From assembly GCA_947453475.1 (NCBI GenBank), contig CANGGK010000012.1, forward strand, positions 1-32,512: 32,512 nucleotides of DNA. Direction: 5' to 3'. The stretch is from Microbacteriaceae bacterium. Lineage in GTDB: Bacteria > Actinomycetota > Actinomycetes > Actinomycetales > Microbacteriaceae. Shown here piece by piece: positions 14,271-23,134 of the stretch; within the stretch, counting starts at the first letter, position 1, and the number at the start of each line of letters is the position of its first letter. The translations under genes and the position numbers were made by a program. Under the pieces are notes generated by a model that saw only the letters and a program-made list of their open reading frames with translations, searched no databases and was not told where the DNA came from.

Positions 14271-16184
14271 ATGGCTAAGGCCACCAGAGATGACTTGCGC
14301 AACGTCGCAATTGTCGCCCACGTAGACCACGGTAAGACCACTCTGGTCGACGCCATGCTTCGCCAGACCGGATCTTTCAGCGACCACGGAACCGTGGGCG
14401 AGCGAGTAATGGACTCTGGTGACCTCGAGCGCGAGAAGGGTATTACCATCCTCGCCAAGAACACCGCTATTGCCTATAAGGGTGACCACTCAGGTGGCAA
14501 GGAAATCACCATCAACGTGATTGACACCCCAGGCCACGCCGACTTCGGTGGCGAGGTCGAGCGCGGTCTTTCAATGGTTGACGGCGTTGTTCTTCTAGTT
14601 GACGCTTCTGAAGGACCACTGCCTCAGACCCGCTTCGTTCTTCGTAAGGCACTTGAAGCCAAGCTTCCGGTTATCTTGTTGGTTAACAAGACCGACCGTC
14701 CTGACGCTCGTATCGACGAGGTTGTTGAAGAGACCCACGACCTTCTTCTTGGTCTAGCCTCAGACCTTCACGACTCAGTGCCTGACCTAGACATCGACGG
14801 CATCCTAGACTTGCCGATCATTTACGCTTCAGGTCGCGCAGGTATCGCCTCGCTAGTGAAGCCAGCTGACGGAACCCTTCCTGAGGGCGAGAACCTAGAG
14901 CCGCTATTCGGCGCAATCATGAAGTACATCCCGGCTCCGGTTTACGATGACGAGGCTCCGCTACAGGCTCACGTAACCAACCTTGACGCATCTCCATTCT
15001 TGGGTCGTCTAGCGTTGCTTCGTATTTTCAACGGAACCCTTCGCAAGGGTCAGCAGGTTGCTTGGGTTCGCCAGGATGGCACCACCCAGACCGTAAAGAT
15101 CACCGAACTTCTAAAGACCAAGGCGCTAGAGCGCTTCCCAACCGAAGAAGCTAACCCAGGTGACATCGTTGCGGTTGCCGGTATCGAAGAGATCACCATT
15201 GGTGAAACTCTTGCCGACCTAAACGACATCCGCCCACTGCCAATGATTACTGTTGATGACCCTGCCATCTCGATGACAATCGGTATCAACACCTCACCTA
15301 TGGCCGGCCGCGTCAAGGGTGCAAAGGTTACCGCGCGTTTGGTCAAGGACCGCCTTGACAAGGAGCTAATCGGTAACGTTTCTATCCGCGTTCTGCCTAC
15401 CGAGCGTCCTGACGCTTGGGAAGTTCAGGGCCGTGGCGAGCTTGCTCTTGCCATCCTTGTTGAGCAGATGCGTCGCGAAGGCTACGAGCTAACCGTAGGT
15501 AAGCCGCAGGTAGTTACCAAGCGCGTTGACGGCAAGCTACACGAGCCTTTCGAAGACCTAACTATCGACGTTCCAGAAGAGTTCCTCGGCGCTATGACTC
15601 AGTTGCTAGCTGCTCGCAAGGGTCAGATGGTCAACATGGTTGCCAACGCAACCGGTTGGGTTCGCATGGAGTTCAAGGTTCCAAGCCGTGGCCTAATCGG
15701 CTTCCGCACCGAATTCCTAACCAACACCAAGGGAACCGGTATCGCCAACGCAATCTCAGCTGGTTACCAAGAGTGGGCTGGCGAAATTCAGACCCGCAAC
15801 AACGGTTCACTTGTTGCAGACCGCGCCGGAGTCGTAACCCCGTTCGCAATGATTGGTCTACAGGAGCGTGGTTCATTCTTCGTTCAGCCAACCAGCGAGG
15901 TTTACACCGGTATGGTCATCGGCGAGAACTCTCGCTCAGAAGACATGGAAGTAAACATCACCAAGGAAAAGAAGCTCACCAACATGCGTGCGTCTTCATC
16001 TGATGAATTCCAGTCGCTGACCCCTCCTCGCACTCTGTCACTTGAAGAGTGTCTAGAGTTCGCTCGTGAAGACGAGTGTGTTGAGGTAACCCCAGAGGCA
16101 ACTCGTATTCGCAAGCTAGAGCTAGACCCAACCGTGCGTGCACGTATCTACTCACAGCGTAAGAACGCGAGCCAGGGCAAGTAA
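14271..16184 (+). CDS. typA: ribosome-associated GTPase TypA/BipA
   Basis: The 637-residue translational GTPase has G1 AHVDHGKTT (16-24), the switch motif REKGITILAKNTA, G3 DTPGHADFGGEVER and G4 NKTDRPDAR. EF-G-like domains III and V follow, with the TypA-specific C-terminal region (GLIGFRTEFLTNTKGTG, then an MRASSSDE loop). TypA acts on the ribosome in stress or low-temperature growth and large-subunit assembly; this is family knowledge. The start ATG 14271 (MAKATRDD) follows AAAGGA by 7 nt. The frame open from 14238 has no such site. Codon use is strongly biased like that of the binding protein at 7172, suggesting high expression. A terminator follows. Confidence 0.96.
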   Translation: MAKATRDDLRNVAIVAHVDHGKTTLVDAMLRQTGSFSDHGTVGERVMDSGDLEREKGITILAKNTAIAYKGDHSGGKEITINVIDTPGHADFGGEVERGLSMVDGVVLLVDASEGPLPQTRFVLRKALEAKLPVILLVNKTDRPDARIDEVVEETHDLLLGLASDLHDSVPDLDIDGILDLPIIYASGRAGIASLVKPADGTLPEGENLEPLFGAIMKYIPAPVYDDEAPLQAHVTNLDASPFLGRLALLRIFNGTLRKGQQVAWVRQDGTTQTVKITELLKTKALERFPTEEANPGDIVAVAGIEEITIGETLADLNDIRPLPMITVDDPAISMTIGINTSPMAGRVKGAKVTARLVKDRLDKELIGNVSIRVLPTERPDAWEVQGRGELALAILVEQMRREGYELTVGKPQVVTKRVDGKLHEPFEDLTIDVPEEFLGAMTQLLAARKGQMVNMVANATGWVRMEFKVPSRGLIGFRTEFLTNTKGTGIANAISAGYQEWAGEIQTRNNGSLVADRAGVVTPFAMIGLQERGSFFVQPTSEVYTGMVIGENSRSEDMEVNITKEKKLTNMRASSSDEFQSLTPPRTLSLEECLEFAREDECVEVTPEATRIRKLELDPTVRARIYSQRKNASQGK

Positions 16185-16199
16185 CCCTAAATCTCTTCG

Positions 16200-16236
16200 A
16201 AAACCCCCGGTCATTTGGCTGGGGGTTTTCGTTTTG
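16200..16236 (+). terminator. intrinsic terminator after typA
   Basis: AAAACCCCC pairs with GGGGGTTTT around a 12-nt loop and is followed by CGTTTTG. It begins about 16 nt after the typA stop. Confidence 0.85.
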
Positions 16237-16240
16237 CGCC

Positions 16241-16246
16241 TAAAGT
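16241..16246 (+). promoter_or_regulatory. -10 element placed for a leaderless transcript
   Basis: TAAAGT ends 6 nt before the ATG of the deacetylase gene, and no ribosome binding site fits between. With normal spacing, transcription would begin at or next to the A of ATG, giving a leaderless mRNA. Confidence 0.5.
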
Positions 16247-16252
16247 TGACTC

Positions 16253-17383
16253 ATGGCCAAGGCAACTTTTCAACCGCAGCGATTGCTCATTGTTCACGCA
16301 CACCCGGATGATGAAAGCCTGTTCACCGGGCACGTCATCGCAGACCGCGTAGCAGCGAAAGCTGAGGTTATGGTTTTTACGCTCACTCGAGGCGAGCGAG
16401 GCAAAGTTAAGCTCGAAGAGCTCAAATCTCTCGAGGGTAATCTGGCGGCTATGGGCGCCTTCCGTTCTGGTGAACTTCGCGAGGCTCTAGCGGCCTTTGG
16501 GGGAGTCAAGCACGCCTTTGCTGGCACTCGGGCTTATCTAGACTCGGGAATGCGACTAAACCCCTTTGGTAAGCCAGCCAAGGTGCGCAAGCTAGACGAA
16601 ATGGCGCTATCGGCAGCATCCACTTCGGTTATTGCCGATGATATTTTCAAGGTGATCAAAGATTTCAAGCCTGACGCCGTTCTGACTTATAACCGCAAGG
16701 GCGGCTTTGGGCACCCAGACCACAAAATGGCGCATGAGGCCACTGCTATGGCGGTTCGCATGTATGCAAAGCAGCGCAAGGGCCGCGCACCTGCGTTCTG
16801 GGTTATCGCAGAACCCGGCGAGCGCTTTGATGTGCAGATTGGCGACTCGAAGACGGCAGTTGTAAAGCGCGCTGCGCTCGAAGCTCACAGCAGTCAGGTA
16901 TCGGTTGGTGCCGAAACCTACTCGGTAGTTGCCGGTAAAGAGTTTCGTTACGACCGCACCGAACGTCTGCGTAAGGCATCACCAAACCCTCTCGTGCACT
17001 TGCGCCCACTGCTCACCTTCTTCTGGGCGATTCCCCTCGGCTTTTTACTCGGCGTTGCCGGAACACTTTTGCACCAGGTGCGCGCGAGCGATAGCCAAGG
17101 AACACCTATCGGTCTAATCGTTGCGATGGTTATGACCGGCTCGCTGGCTTTGGCGATGCGGTTGCTTCGTAGCAGTCGTGGCGCTCTATATCTACTGGCT
17201 GCAACCTTCGCCGCCACCATCCTCTGGCTGTCTCAACCGCAGGGTGATGGAACGCTTTTGATTCCGGGTAATGATCTCGGGAACATTTGGGCCTATGGTT
17301 CGCTTGGTCTATGTGCGGCAATCATTTTGTTCCCGAACATTCACGCTGGCTCATGGCGCAAGTCAGCCCGCGGACATCAATAA
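16253..17383 (+). CDS. PIG-L/LmbE-family deacetylase with C-terminal membrane domain
   Basis: The 376-residue protein has two parts. Residues 1-245 form a PIG-L (MshB/LmbE-type) zinc amidase domain with the metal/catalytic motif HAHPDDE (15-21) and the second motif GHPDH (about 152-156). Residues about 255-365 contain four membrane helices, so the enzyme is membrane-anchored. The family removes acetyl groups from N-acetylglucosamine-type sugars, including the mycothiol precursor. The substrate here is not clear; a mycothiol role is possible but would not explain the membrane tail. It appears to be translated from a leaderless transcript. The 7Fe ferredoxin gene follows after 36 nt. Confidence 0.83.
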   Translation: MAKATFQPQRLLIVHAHPDDESLFTGHVIADRVAAKAEVMVFTLTRGERGKVKLEELKSLEGNLAAMGAFRSGELREALAAFGGVKHAFAGTRAYLDSGMRLNPFGKPAKVRKLDEMALSAASTSVIADDIFKVIKDFKPDAVLTYNRKGGFGHPDHKMAHEATAMAVRMYAKQRKGRAPAFWVIAEPGERFDVQIGDSKTAVVKRAALEAHSSQVSVGAETYSVVAGKEFRYDRTERLRKASPNPLVHLRPLLTFFWAIPLGFLLGVAGTLLHQVRASDSQGTPIGLIVAMVMTGSLALAMRLLRSSRGALYLLAATFAATILWLSQPQGDGTLLIPGNDLGNIWAYGSLGLCAAIILFPNIHAGSWRKSARGHQ

Positions 17384-17391
17384 AATAGACT
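17381..17391 (+). promoter_or_regulatory. candidate -10 elements for ferredoxin
   Basis: Two overlapping -10-like hexamers, TAAAAT (17381-17386, which includes the upstream stop codon) and TAGACT (17386-17391), lie about 30 nt before the ferredoxin start. No good -35 is visible. Confidence 0.35.
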
Positions 17392-17419
17392 TAGTTTCAG
17401 ATTTAACAGAGGAAATTCA

Positions 17420-17737
17420 GTGACTTACGTAATCGCCCTTCCATGTGTCGATGTCAAAGACAAGGCATGCATCGAGGAATGCCCTGTTGACTGCATTTAC
17501 GAGGGCGAACGCTCACTTTATATTCACCCGGATGAGTGCGTCGACTGCGGAGCCTGCGAGCCAGTTTGCCCTGTCGAAGCCATCTATTACGAAGACGACC
17601 TGCCGTCTCAGTGGGCCGACTACTACAAGGCAAACGTTGAGTTCTTCGATGACCTCGGTTCACCCGGTGGCGCTGCAAAGGTTGGCAAAGTCGCCAAGGA
17701 CCACGCGGTTATCAGCGTTTTGCCTCCTCAGGCATAG
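17420..17737 (+). CDS. fdxA: 7Fe ferredoxin ([3Fe-4S][4Fe-4S])
   Basis: The 105-residue electron carrier has the cysteine layout of Azotobacter FdI-type 7Fe ferredoxins. Cys9, Cys17 and Cys50 would hold the 3Fe-4S cluster. Cys21, Cys40, Cys43 and Cys46 would hold the 4Fe-4S cluster, and Cys25 matches the free cysteine of that family. The acidic C-terminal extension is also typical. The start is GTG 17420 with GAGGAAAT upstream. The protein passes low-potential electrons in the cytosol; partners are not encoded nearby. dapC starts 14 nt after its stop, and the fdxA-dapC pair is common in actinobacteria. Confidence 0.95.
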   Translation: MTYVIALPCVDVKDKACIEECPVDCIYEGERSLYIHPDECVDCGACEPVCPVEAIYYEDDLPSQWADYYKANVEFFDDLGSPGGAAKVGKVAKDHAVISVLPPQA

Positions 17738-17751
17738 TCACCCAGTCCTTC

Positions 17752-18864
17752 ATGTTTGATCGACTGCCGGAGTATCCCTGGGAACAACTAAAGCCCTATG
17801 CTGCTAAGGCTGCCCTTCATCCTGGCGGTGCCGTTGATCTTTCGGTGGGTTCACCCGTAGACCCAACCCCGAGCATCATCCAGGATGCTCTAAATGCGTC
17901 ATCTAACGCACCTGGTTACCCTTCTACCGGAGGCTCGGCCGAGTTTAAGGCCGCAGTTGTTGAGTGGTTTGGTCGTCGCCGCGGTGTGCCAGGTTTACAG
18001 CCAGAACAGGTAATGCCAACCATCGGCTCGAAAGAACTAATCAGCTGGCTACCACTTTTGATGGGGCTTGGCCCGGGTGACGTTGTGGTTCAACCAAAAG
18101 TTGCCTACACGGCCTATGTAGTTGGTGCGGCGCTTTGCGGGGCCGAGATTGTGTCTGAAGACGACCCGGCAAAATGGCCAGCGAATGCCAAACTCATTTG
18201 GATCAACTCGCCTGGTAACCCGGATGGTCGCGTCATGGATGTTGCCGAGATGAAAACTGCGGTTGACCGCGCCCGCGAACTCGGAGCACTCCTAGCGAGC
18301 GATGAGTGCTACGCCGAGCTCGGCTGGAACGAGTGGTCAGACAAGCTCATCCCTTCTGTGCTCGACCCTCGCGTCTGTGGTGGCTCGCACGAAGGTGTTC
18401 TAGCGGTTTATTCACTCAGCAAGCAGTCAAACATGGCTGGTTACCGGGCGGCCTTTGCGGTGGGTGAGGCATCCTTGATCAAGGGCTTGGTCAACCTGCG
18501 TATGCACTCCGGTTTGAACACGCCGCTGCCGGTTCAGCGCGCCATGGCAGTGGCGCTGGGTGATGAAGAGCATGTTGCCATCGAAAAAGAGATTTATCGA
18601 GAGCGCCGTGAGGTGCTTTTAGGCGCCGTTCGTGAATATGGGTTCAAGCTTGCCGATAGCGAAGCCGGGCTATATCTTTGGGCAACCTTGGGTGAAGACT
18701 GTTTCAAGACCGTTGATCGCATGGCAGACCTAGGTATTGTGGTTGTTCCCGGCACTTTTTATGGTGAATTTAGCGCCGAATACGTTCGTTTTTCGATAAC
18801 AGCAACCGATGACAAAATTGCCGAAGGTGCGCGTCGACTTCGCGATGCCATAGGCTTGGTTTAG
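17752..18864 (+). CDS. dapC: succinyldiaminopimelate transaminase DapC
   Basis: The 370-residue fold-type I aminotransferase has the actinobacterial DapC start LPEYPWEQLKPY, a substrate loop SPVDPTP, and SPGNPDGRV. The PLP lysine is Lys224 in SLSKQSNMAGYRAAF. The phosphate-binding region and C-terminal VPGTFYG and RFSITA motifs are also present. It converts N-succinyl-2-amino-6-ketopimelate and glutamate in the lysine and meso-diaminopimelate pathway, feeding peptidoglycan. The start is ATG 17752, just after fdxA. No strong ribosome binding site is visible, so coupling to fdxA is likely. gltA follows 36 nt after its stop. Confidence 0.9.
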   Translation: MFDRLPEYPWEQLKPYAAKAALHPGGAVDLSVGSPVDPTPSIIQDALNASSNAPGYPSTGGSAEFKAAVVEWFGRRRGVPGLQPEQVMPTIGSKELISWLPLLMGLGPGDVVVQPKVAYTAYVVGAALCGAEIVSEDDPAKWPANAKLIWINSPGNPDGRVMDVAEMKTAVDRARELGALLASDECYAELGWNEWSDKLIPSVLDPRVCGGSHEGVLAVYSLSKQSNMAGYRAAFAVGEASLIKGLVNLRMHSGLNTPLPVQRAMAVALGDEEHVAIEKEIYRERREVLLGAVREYGFKLADSEAGLYLWATLGEDCFKTVDRMADLGIVVVPGTFYGEFSAEYVRFSITATDDKIAEGARRLRDAIGLV

Positions 18865-18900
18865 CCCAAAACAAGGGCTTTGAGAGACACAGGAGCTTCG

Positions 18901-20190
18901 ATGACCTCGAGCGACAAAGTTACAGTCACCTACGGTGATGTCACAGCTGAATTTCCAGTTATTCAGGCGGTAGATGGCCCATCGGCCGTTGACATTTCGA
19001 AGTTGACCGCAACCACCGGTTTGACCGCCTATGACCAGGGTTTCGTAAACACCGCGTCAACCAAATCGGCAATCACTTTCATCGATGGTGGCGCCGGCGT
19101 TCTTCGTCACCGCGGCTACCCAATCGAGCAGCTAGCCGGTTCAAAGTCATTCCTCGAGACCTCCTTTTTGCTTATTTACGGCGAACTACCAACTCCGGCC
19201 GAACTAACTACTTTCGAAGAGAAGATCCGTCGCCACACCCTGGTGCACGAAGACCTCAAAAACCTTTTTCACGCCATGCCGCAGAACGCTCACCCGATGG
19301 CAGTTCTTGCCGCCGGCGTTTCTGCCCTATCGACCTTCTACCAAGACTCGCTCGACCCTAACGACCCGGCTCAGGTAGAGCTTTCTACAATTCGACTATT
19401 GGCGAAGCTTCCGGTCTTGGCTGCCTACGCAAATAAGAACAGCATGGGTCAGGCTTTGCTCTACCCAGATAACTCGCTTAGCTACGTAGAGAACTTCTTG
19501 CGTATGAACTTCGGCAACATGGCTGAGACCTATGTTCAGAACCCGGTTGTGACTCAGGCTCTAGAGACGCTATTGGTGTTGCACGCCGACCACGAGCAGA
19601 ACTGTTCAACCTCGACCGTCCGTCTAGTCGGTTCGAGCCAGGCCAACATGTTTGCCTCGATCTCTTCTGGAATCAACGCCCTGTTTGGCCCACTTCACGG
19701 TGGAGCAAACGAGGCGGTTCTAGAGATGTTGACTCAGATTCAGAACTCTGGCGAATCTGTTCAGCACTTCGTGAACCGCGTGAAGAACAAGGAAGACGGC
19801 ATTCGTCTGATGGGTTTCGGTCACCGTGTTTACAAGAACCTAGACCCTCGTGCCCGCATCGTGAAGGCAACTGCCGACAAGGTGCTTGCCGAACTTGGCG
19901 TGAAGGACCCTCTTCTAGACATCGCCAAGGAACTCGAGGCTGCCGCACTTTCAGACAGCTACTTCATTGAGCGCAAGCTTTACCCAAACGTAGACTTCTA
20001 CACCGGTGTCATCTACAAGGCACTGGGCTTCCCGCCACGCATGTTTACCGCCTTGTTCGCCCTTGGCCGTCTACCTGGTTGGATTGCACACTGGCGTGAA
20101 ATGAACATGGATGCTGCCACCAAGATCGGCCGCCCGCAGCAGATTTACATCGGCGAAGAAGAGCGCTCGCTAAAGGGCTTCTTCAACTAA
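18901..20190 (+). CDS. gltA: citrate synthase
   Basis: The 429-residue type II citrate synthase condenses acetyl-CoA and oxaloacetate to citrate at the entry of the TCA cycle. Catalytic residues are visible: His266 in GPLHGGANEA, a second histidine in GFGHRVYKNLDPRA and Asp365 in YPNVDFYTG. The substrate-binding LHADHEQNCSTSTVR segment is also present. The N-terminal beta region and length match the hexameric bacterial form. The start chosen is ATG 18901 (MTSSDKV) after CAGGAG. An in-frame start at 18880 adds seven residues with no family similarity. A strong terminator follows. Confidence 0.96.
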   Translation: MTSSDKVTVTYGDVTAEFPVIQAVDGPSAVDISKLTATTGLTAYDQGFVNTASTKSAITFIDGGAGVLRHRGYPIEQLAGSKSFLETSFLLIYGELPTPAELTTFEEKIRRHTLVHEDLKNLFHAMPQNAHPMAVLAAGVSALSTFYQDSLDPNDPAQVELSTIRLLAKLPVLAAYANKNSMGQALLYPDNSLSYVENFLRMNFGNMAETYVQNPVVTQALETLLVLHADHEQNCSTSTVRLVGSSQANMFASISSGINALFGPLHGGANEAVLEMLTQIQNSGESVQHFVNRVKNKEDGIRLMGFGHRVYKNLDPRARIVKATADKVLAELGVKDPLLDIAKELEAAALSDSYFIERKLYPNVDFYTGVIYKALGFPPRMFTALFALGRLPGWIAHWREMNMDAATKIGRPQQIYIGEEERSLKGFFN

Positions 20191-20199
20191 GCCAAAGAG

Positions 20200-20230
20200 A
20201 AAATCCCCGACCTAAGCGGTCGGGGATTTT
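20200..20230 (+). terminator. intrinsic terminator after gltA
   Basis: A perfect 13-bp stem AAAATCCCCGACC / GGTCGGGGATTTT closes a TAAGC loop. The A tract on one side and T tract on the other let it also serve the convergent rsmD transcript. Confidence 0.92.
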
Positions 20231-20263
20231 CAATTTAAGTTCGATGATTTGTGAAGGTCTTAG

Positions 20264-20836
20264 CTATTCCTTGACCAACCAGTAAACGGTGGTATCTCCG
20301 TAATACTTCTCTTCATCGAGGGTCAAACCTTCTGGTAGTTCGACCGCACCGCTGCGACTCGAACGCTCGAGCATGACAATCGCATCCTTTGCTAAACGAG
20401 GCATTAGAGCCTTTAGGTTCGTGGCTACCTCATCGTTGCTGATCTCGTACGGTGGGTCGATGAAAACTAGGTCATAAACCAGGGTGTCGGTGCTTAGGAA
20501 CGAAGTTACGGCCTTTTGTGCAACCTTGGTCACCTGGTCGTAGAAACCTTCGCTCGCCATCGCCTTCTGAATCATGTTTGCGTTGTTTACGCAAACTGCG
20601 GCAGCCTGGCCGTCGCGTTCAACCATCATTGCGTAGATTGCGCCTCGGCTAACCGCCTCGAGGGCTAGTGCGCCGGTTCCGGCATAAAGGTCGAGAACCC
20701 GCTTGTTATCGACCCAGTCGCGCGCCTGAAGGCGGTTGAAGATCGATTCGCGAATGCGATCGCTAGTTGGGCGGGTGGCTTTGGCTGGGCTGGCGAGCTT
20801 GCGAGAGCCGGCGACGCCACTAATGATTCTTGTCAT
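20264..20836 (-). CDS. rsmD: 16S rRNA (guanine(966)-N2)-methyltransferase RsmD
   Basis: The 190-residue SAM-dependent methyltransferase modifies G966 of 16S rRNA during 30S assembly. It has the N-terminal RIISG-AGSRKL and RPTSDRIRESIFN motifs, the SAM-binding motif LDLYAGTGALALEAVSRG and the catalytic FIDPPYE motif. The length is normal. It is transcribed away from recG with a 51-nt gap. In many actinobacteria rsmD lies between recG and coaD on the same strand, so its place here suggests a local inversion or relocation. Its ATG has only a very short upstream region with a TAGGCT box, so the leader may be short or absent. Confidence 0.95.
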   Translation of the reverse strand: MTRIISGVAGSRKLASPAKATRPTSDRIRESIFNRLQARDWVDNKRVLDLYAGTGALALEAVSRGAIYAMMVERDGQAAAVCVNNANMIQKAMASEGFYDQVTKVAQKAVTSFLSTDTLVYDLVFIDPPYEISNDEVATNLKALMPRLAKDAIVMLERSSRSGAVELPEGLTLDEEKYYGDTTVYWLVKE

Positions 20837-20887
20837 AACCGGTCAAGCCTACCGCGAGGGTGCTTGTCGACAGGCGAAGATAGTTGA

Positions 20888-23089
20888 ATGCTGCTTCCGC
20901 AAGAACCTCTAGACCGCGTGCTGGGCGACCGCACCGCCAAGTCGTTCGGCAAGCATCTTGGCCTGCGAACGGTTGCCGATTTGCTGCAACACTACCCTCG
21001 TCGCTATGCCACGCGAGGTGCGCTAACGCCAATATCCGAACTCCCGATTGGCGAACCGGCAACGGTGGTGGCCGACATCCTTGAAGTTCGCGAACGTCGC
21101 ATGAAGGGGCGCAATGGCAGCATCCTCGAGGTTCGAATCACCGATGGCCACGGTTCGATGTCTCTCTCATTCTTCAATCAAGCCTGGCGTCAGAAAGATC
21201 TTCGACCTGGGGTTCGAGGTCTGTTCGCAGGCAAGATTGGCAGCTACAACGGCAAGTTGCAGCTATCTCACCCCGAGTACGAGCTATTCCCTGAAGAAAT
21301 CTCGGACGAAGACGCCAAGCGCTGGGCCGAACTGCCGATTCCGATTTATCCAGCAGCCTCAGCAGTAACCACCTGGGCCATTCAGCGAGCCATGGCAGTC
21401 GTGCTCGACACCATCGCCCCGATCCAGGATGAGTTACCTCCAGACGTGGTTACCTCGAACGGCTTGATTTCTTTACACGAGGCAATAAATCAAGTGCACA
21501 GGCCAGAGGTTCAATCGCAATGGCAGCAGGCACGCGACACCTTGAAGTATCACGAAGCCTTCTTGCTGCAAGCCACGCTTCTTAAGCGACGTTTTGAGAA
21601 CATGGCGACTCCGGCAACTCCTAGAGTTGCACCGGCCAATGGAATCAGTGCAAAATTCGACGCCGCGTTGCCATTCACCCTCACCAAGGGGCAAATCGTA
21701 GTCGGTAACCAAATTTCCGAAGATCTTGCGACGGCCCATCCGATGAATCGCCTGCTGCAGGGCGAGGTTGGCTCTGGCAAGACTCTGGTGGCACTGCGAG
21801 CCATGTTGACGGTTGCCGATTCTGGAGGCCAATCGGCACTGTTGGCCCCTACCGAAGTCTTGGCGGCTCAGCATTTCAAATCAATTCAGAAATCACTTGG
21901 CGAAGACCTTGCCAAAGAAGTCGGCTTGACTCTGCTGACCGGTCAGATGCCCACCGCCGAAAGAAAGCGCGCCCTGCTGCAGATGGTTAGCGGAAAGGCT
22001 CGGGTTGTCATTGGCACCCACGCGTTGATTTCTGACAACGTCGAATTCTTTGACCTTGGCTTCATCGTGATCGACGAGCAACATCGTTTCGGTGTCGACC
22101 AGCGCGAAGCCCTGAGAAACAAGGGCAAGTTGCCACCGCACGTTCTGACCATGACGGCCACGCCGATTCCGCGAACCCTCGCGGTAACCGTTTTTGGCGA
22201 CCTCGATGTGTCGACTCTCACCGAACTGCCGGCCGGGCGCCAGGGCATCACCTCGCACGTAGTTCAGCTGTCGCAGCCCGCGCTGGTCGCTAGAACCTGG
22301 ACTCGCATTGCCGAAGAAGTTGCCGCCGGCCGGCAGGCCTTTGTGGTTTGCCCTCGAATTGACGAGGATGACCCTGGAGAGGAGCTCATCGAATCGGGCG
22401 GCCTCGCCGAAGAAGAATTTATCTACTCGGATGGCACCGATGAGATGGCAGCCGAGCTAGCCAAAAAGCCCCGCCAACCCCTTGCCTCGGCAATTGGAAT
22501 GACCGAATCGCTTCGAAGCATCCCTGCGCTTTCGAGTTTGCGCATCGAGACTCTGCACGGGCGGATGACCGCCGACGAAAAGGCCGAGGTAATGGGCCGA
22601 TTCACTGCGCGTGAGATTGACGTTTTGGTTTCAACCACGGTTATCGAAGTTGGTGTCGATGTTCCAAACGCCACCGTCATGGTGATTCTCGATGCCGATC
22701 GCTTCGGCGTAAGTCAGCTTCACCAGTTGCGTGGTCGCGTTGGTCGCGGAGGTAATGCTGGGCTTTGTCTATTGCTCACCTCTGCTGAGGAAGGTTCGCT
22801 TGCCCTCGAGAGAGTGCGAGCGGTGGCTGCAACTTTGGATGGGTTTGAGCTCAGCGAAATCGACCTAGAACTTCGTCGTGAAGGAGATGTTCTCGGCGCA
22901 ACCCAGTCGGGTGGGCGCTCAAGCCTAAAACTATTGCGCGTAATTGAAGACGCCAAACTCATCCAGGCTGCACGCAAGGCTGCAGACAAGGTTCTTGATT
23001 CTGACCCAACTCTCGAAAAACACTTGGCACTTGCCGAGGCATTAGACAGAGAAGATCAAGCGCGTCAAAACAATTTAACGAAGGCGTAA
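20888..23089 (+). CDS. recG: ATP-dependent DNA helicase RecG
   Basis: The 733-residue helicase remodels stalled forks and branched DNA. An N-terminal OB/wedge region recognises forks (about residues 60-160). The helicase core follows: Walker A GEVGSGKT (about 291-298), Walker B DEQH (about 395) in IDEQHRFGVDQRE, motif III TMTATPIPRTLA, and motifs V-VI VIEVGVDVPNA and QLHQLRGRVGRGG. The C-terminal hook-like EIDLELRREGDVLGATQSG is typical of RecG. The start is ATG 20888 (MLLPQEPLDRVLGDRTAK), with no clear ribosome binding site. coaD begins 45 nt after the stop and has its own promoter candidate. Confidence 0.96.
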   Translation: MLLPQEPLDRVLGDRTAKSFGKHLGLRTVADLLQHYPRRYATRGALTPISELPIGEPATVVADILEVRERRMKGRNGSILEVRITDGHGSMSLSFFNQAWRQKDLRPGVRGLFAGKIGSYNGKLQLSHPEYELFPEEISDEDAKRWAELPIPIYPAASAVTTWAIQRAMAVVLDTIAPIQDELPPDVVTSNGLISLHEAINQVHRPEVQSQWQQARDTLKYHEAFLLQATLLKRRFENMATPATPRVAPANGISAKFDAALPFTLTKGQIVVGNQISEDLATAHPMNRLLQGEVGSGKTLVALRAMLTVADSGGQSALLAPTEVLAAQHFKSIQKSLGEDLAKEVGLTLLTGQMPTAERKRALLQMVSGKARVVIGTHALISDNVEFFDLGFIVIDEQHRFGVDQREALRNKGKLPPHVLTMTATPIPRTLAVTVFGDLDVSTLTELPAGRQGITSHVVQLSQPALVARTWTRIAEEVAAGRQAFVVCPRIDEDDPGEELIESGGLAEEEFIYSDGTDEMAAELAKKPRQPLASAIGMTESLRSIPALSSLRIETLHGRMTADEKAEVMGRFTAREIDVLVSTTVIEVGVDVPNATVMVILDADRFGVSQLHQLRGRVGRGGNAGLCLLLTSAEEGSLALERVRAVAATLDGFELSEIDLELRREGDVLGATQSGGRSSLKLLRVIEDAKLIQAARKAADKVLDSDPTLEKHLALAEALDREDQARQNNLTKA

Positions 23090-23122
23090 TCTGCGGGGGT
23101 TTATTCAAGCAACGCCCTCGGC

Positions 23123-23128
23123 TAACCT
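23123..23128 (+). promoter_or_regulatory. -10 element placed for leaderless coaD transcription
   Basis: TAACCT ends exactly 6 nt before the coaD ATG, the same geometry as at 16241-16246. There is no ribosome binding site between. TTTAGAC, which overlaps it, is an alternative reading. Confidence 0.45.
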
Positions 23129-23134
23129 TTAGAC

